From contig NZ_CCDM010000001.1 of the NCBI RefSeq assembly GCF_000750635.1, positions 868,001 through 932,000 of the forward strand: DNA of 64,000 nt, in the 5' to 3' direction. The position numbers and the translations under genes were made by a program. This stretch comes from Oceanobacillus jeddahensis. Its GTDB lineage: Bacteria; Bacillota; Bacilli; Bacillales; Amphibacillaceae. This document shows positions 62,658-64,000 of this stretch, one piece after another; positions within the stretch are counted from its first letter, which is position 1; each line of letters starts with the position of its first letter. The notes beneath the pieces are model-generated. The model had not been told where the DNA came from and made no database searches. It worked only from the letters and a program-made list of their open reading frames with translations.

Positions 62658-63737
62658 ATGAATATAAAGAAGATATATCAACTTTTATTAAACTTGCTGC
62701 TTGTATTCTTTTTGATATTTTTGCTTTCTGTAGAGCAATTAAACTTATATGCAGTCATCTATGCTGTGGTGGCGGTGCTTCTGATTGGCCATCTTTGGTT
62801 ATCGCAGAATAAAAAAACAACAAAGATCGTTTTTACGATTATATATTTACTCATCATGTCTACGCAACAGGTGTTTAATACCTTATTTGTATTTTCCGGG
62901 ATAGATACAGGCATGGTATTTCTAATGAAGAAAATGGTTGCAGTTATTTTTATGCTGGTCCCTTTTTTTGTTTTGTATTTTAATTATCTGTATACGATAC
63001 AAAACGTCTTTTCCCAATCCGTAAAGGATGCTACGGCAATCAGCTTTAACATGATGAAAGAAATGCAAAAAAGTACCGTCAGTTTGGGGAATAAATTAAA
63101 GAAAGGCAGAAATTCCTTATCCCGGGAAAACCTAAATGAAATCATGGAGGATATTCCGAGGCACAGCTATACAACATATGTAAACAAAAATACCTTAACG
63201 GATGCCTTCTTTGCGGAGTGTCGGCGAAATTTAGCTGATGAACATTTGTATATTGTCATTTCAAGTACTGGAAGTCCTGCAAGTGAACTGATCTCTGTTT
63301 TCACACAAAAAGTTTATAATCATGTTTCACTCAGCTTTGACAGAGACTTAAAAACGATTGTGAGCTATAACGGCGGAGAAAAAGTTTCCCCGCCCGGATT
63401 AAACCAAGAGCAGTTAGCGCAATTTCACAAAAAGGATGATGCGGAAATATTAGTCTACAGCCTGGAGATTTCAAAGGAACAAAAAGAAATGATTATGGAT
63501 AAAGTAAAGGAAATTAATGAAACAGGCAGTGCGTATAATTTTGTCGGGCTAGTTACAAAGTTCTCCGTTCGTCCCAATATTATGTTTTGTTCCCAGTTTG
63601 TCTATAATATGTTGAAAATAGTCGGCTTGGAATATTTCCAGAGCCCTGCCACTAAAATAAAACCGACTGACTTCGTGGAAAAAGACTATTATAGAAAATT
63701 GGCATTTTGTTATCAAATCAAATTTAATGCGTTATAA
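62658..63737 (+). CDS. Membrane protein with permuted papain-like (YiiX/NlpC-type) domain
   Basis: A 359-residue protein. Four hydrophobic helices occupy about 8-115, then a helical linker (about 120-185). A C-terminal domain (about 195-355) has YIVISSTGSPASELISVFTQKVYNHVSLSFD with His before a strand and, far later, MFCSQFVYNML with Cys. That His-then-Cys order is the circularly permuted papain/NlpC arrangement (YiiX/DUF830-like). It could be a lipid or peptide hydrolase or acyltransferase. ATG at 62658 follows GGAGAG and is preferred to 62646. It is 76 bases after the permease, so it may belong to the exporter unit. Confidence 0.65.
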   Translation: MNIKKIYQLLLNLLLVFFLIFLLSVEQLNLYAVIYAVVAVLLIGHLWLSQNKKTTKIVFTIIYLLIMSTQQVFNTLFVFSGIDTGMVFLMKKMVAVIFMLVPFFVLYFNYLYTIQNVFSQSVKDATAISFNMMKEMQKSTVSLGNKLKKGRNSLSRENLNEIMEDIPRHSYTTYVNKNTLTDAFFAECRRNLADEHLYIVISSTGSPASELISVFTQKVYNHVSLSFDRDLKTIVSYNGGEKVSPPGLNQEQLAQFHKKDDAEILVYSLEISKEQKEMIMDKVKEINETGSAYNFVGLVTKFSVRPNIMFCSQFVYNMLKIVGLEYFQSPATKIKPTDFVEKDYYRKLAFCYQIKFNAL

Positions 63738-63842
63738 AAATATTTGCTGGTTTGTTGAATAACAGCTTAGAAGGAAAAATTGTATAATTATATGTATTGC
63801 AGGTTAAAAGGGATATGAACTGCTGTACGTGGAGAAAATCAT

Positions 63843-63883
63843 AAGGTCTGGCTACCTTTTGAAAGTGGAGCGCTACCTCTTTC
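63843..63883 (+). other. Paired hairpins ahead of the last gene
   Basis: AAGGT/ACCTT (63843-63858) is followed by GAAAGxGG/CCxCTTTC (63861-63883). These two adjacent small stems share GCTACCT in their right arms, about 100 bases before the final gene. No known riboswitch consensus was matched. They may be an untranslated leader structure. Confidence 0.3.
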
Positions 63884-63984
63884 TAGTTCAATTATAGCAT
63901 ATACAAAAAAGTAAATATAGACTGTTTATTCCCAGTTACTACTGCTAAAATCAATAGAACCATAGCGAATAGGAGAGATGTAGA

Positions 63985-64000
63985 ATGCGTTCTTTGGTTA
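63985..64000 (+). CDS. 5' end of a gene cut by the window edge
   Basis: ATG preceded by AGGAGA eight bases upstream opens MRSLV before the sequence ends. Only the start can be supported; product unknown. Confidence 0.5.

Overview
The window is a chromosomal segment of a low-GC, Gram-positive, spore-forming Bacillaceae. A halotolerant Oceanobacillus/Virgibacillus-like genus is the best guess. This rests on strong AGGAGG-type ribosome binding sites, TTG/GTG starts, secreted wall hydrolases with very acidic repeat regions, a teichoic-acid gene set, YheC/YheD-like ATP-grasp proteins and Firmicute-type capsule regulation. No rRNA, tRNA, insertion sequence, phage module or CRISPR array was seen.

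Layout. (1) 0.4-8.4 kb: two giant paralogous secreted autolysins share one architecture (signal peptide, N-terminal peptidoglycan-binding unit, hyperacidic repeats, eight peptidoglycan-binding units). Their catalytic ends differ: an amidase in the first and an SH3 plus glucosaminidase in the second. Each is preceded by a sigma-D-like promoter. A small divergent DUF1659/DUF2922 pair lies between them. (2) 8.5-16.9 kb: cell-envelope genes, namely a TagO-like transferase, an LCP-family ligase, TagD, two ATP-grasp proteins, an APC permease and a LysM/NlpC-P60 endopeptidase. (3) 17.7-18.9 kb: a lone nagA.

(4) 19.5-42.7 kb: a large exopolysaccharide/capsule locus, all on the plus strand. It opens with the Wzz-like adaptor, tyrosine kinase and PHP phosphatase. 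It continues with a full UDP-bacillosamine-type route (4,6-dehydratase, aminotransferase, phosphoglycosyl transferase, acetyltransferase) and GalU. Next come a CapK-like adenylating enzyme, a sugar-transfer-associated ATP-grasp, a CapA-like protein, two GT2 glycosyltransferases, a Wzy-like polymerase and a Wzx flippase. A dTDP-sugar cassette (ATP-grasp ligase, epimerase, aminotransferase, RfbA, RfbB) and UDP-glucose dehydrogenase finish it. The locus should build, export and tune the length of a polysaccharide carrying amino sugars, uronic acid and perhaps amide-linked substituents.

(5) 42.9-53.6 kb: accessory genes. These are a two-TM protein with a Nudix-like domain, a D-amino-acid dehydrogenase/SSS symporter/small membrane protein operon, an FGGY kinase, a Cys/His-rich mini-protein, an SRPBCC protein and a BCCT transporter. 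Long gene-poor gaps lie among them. (6) 53.9-59.6 kb: a three-subunit acetone-carboxylase-type operon and a convergent TetR regulator, with matching operator half-sites at both promoters. (7) 60.1-63.7 kb: a MerR regulator, a BcrA-type ABC exporter and a membrane protein with a permuted papain-like domain. The window ends at the first codons of another gene.

All calls come from reading the sequence and recalled family features; no database search was run.
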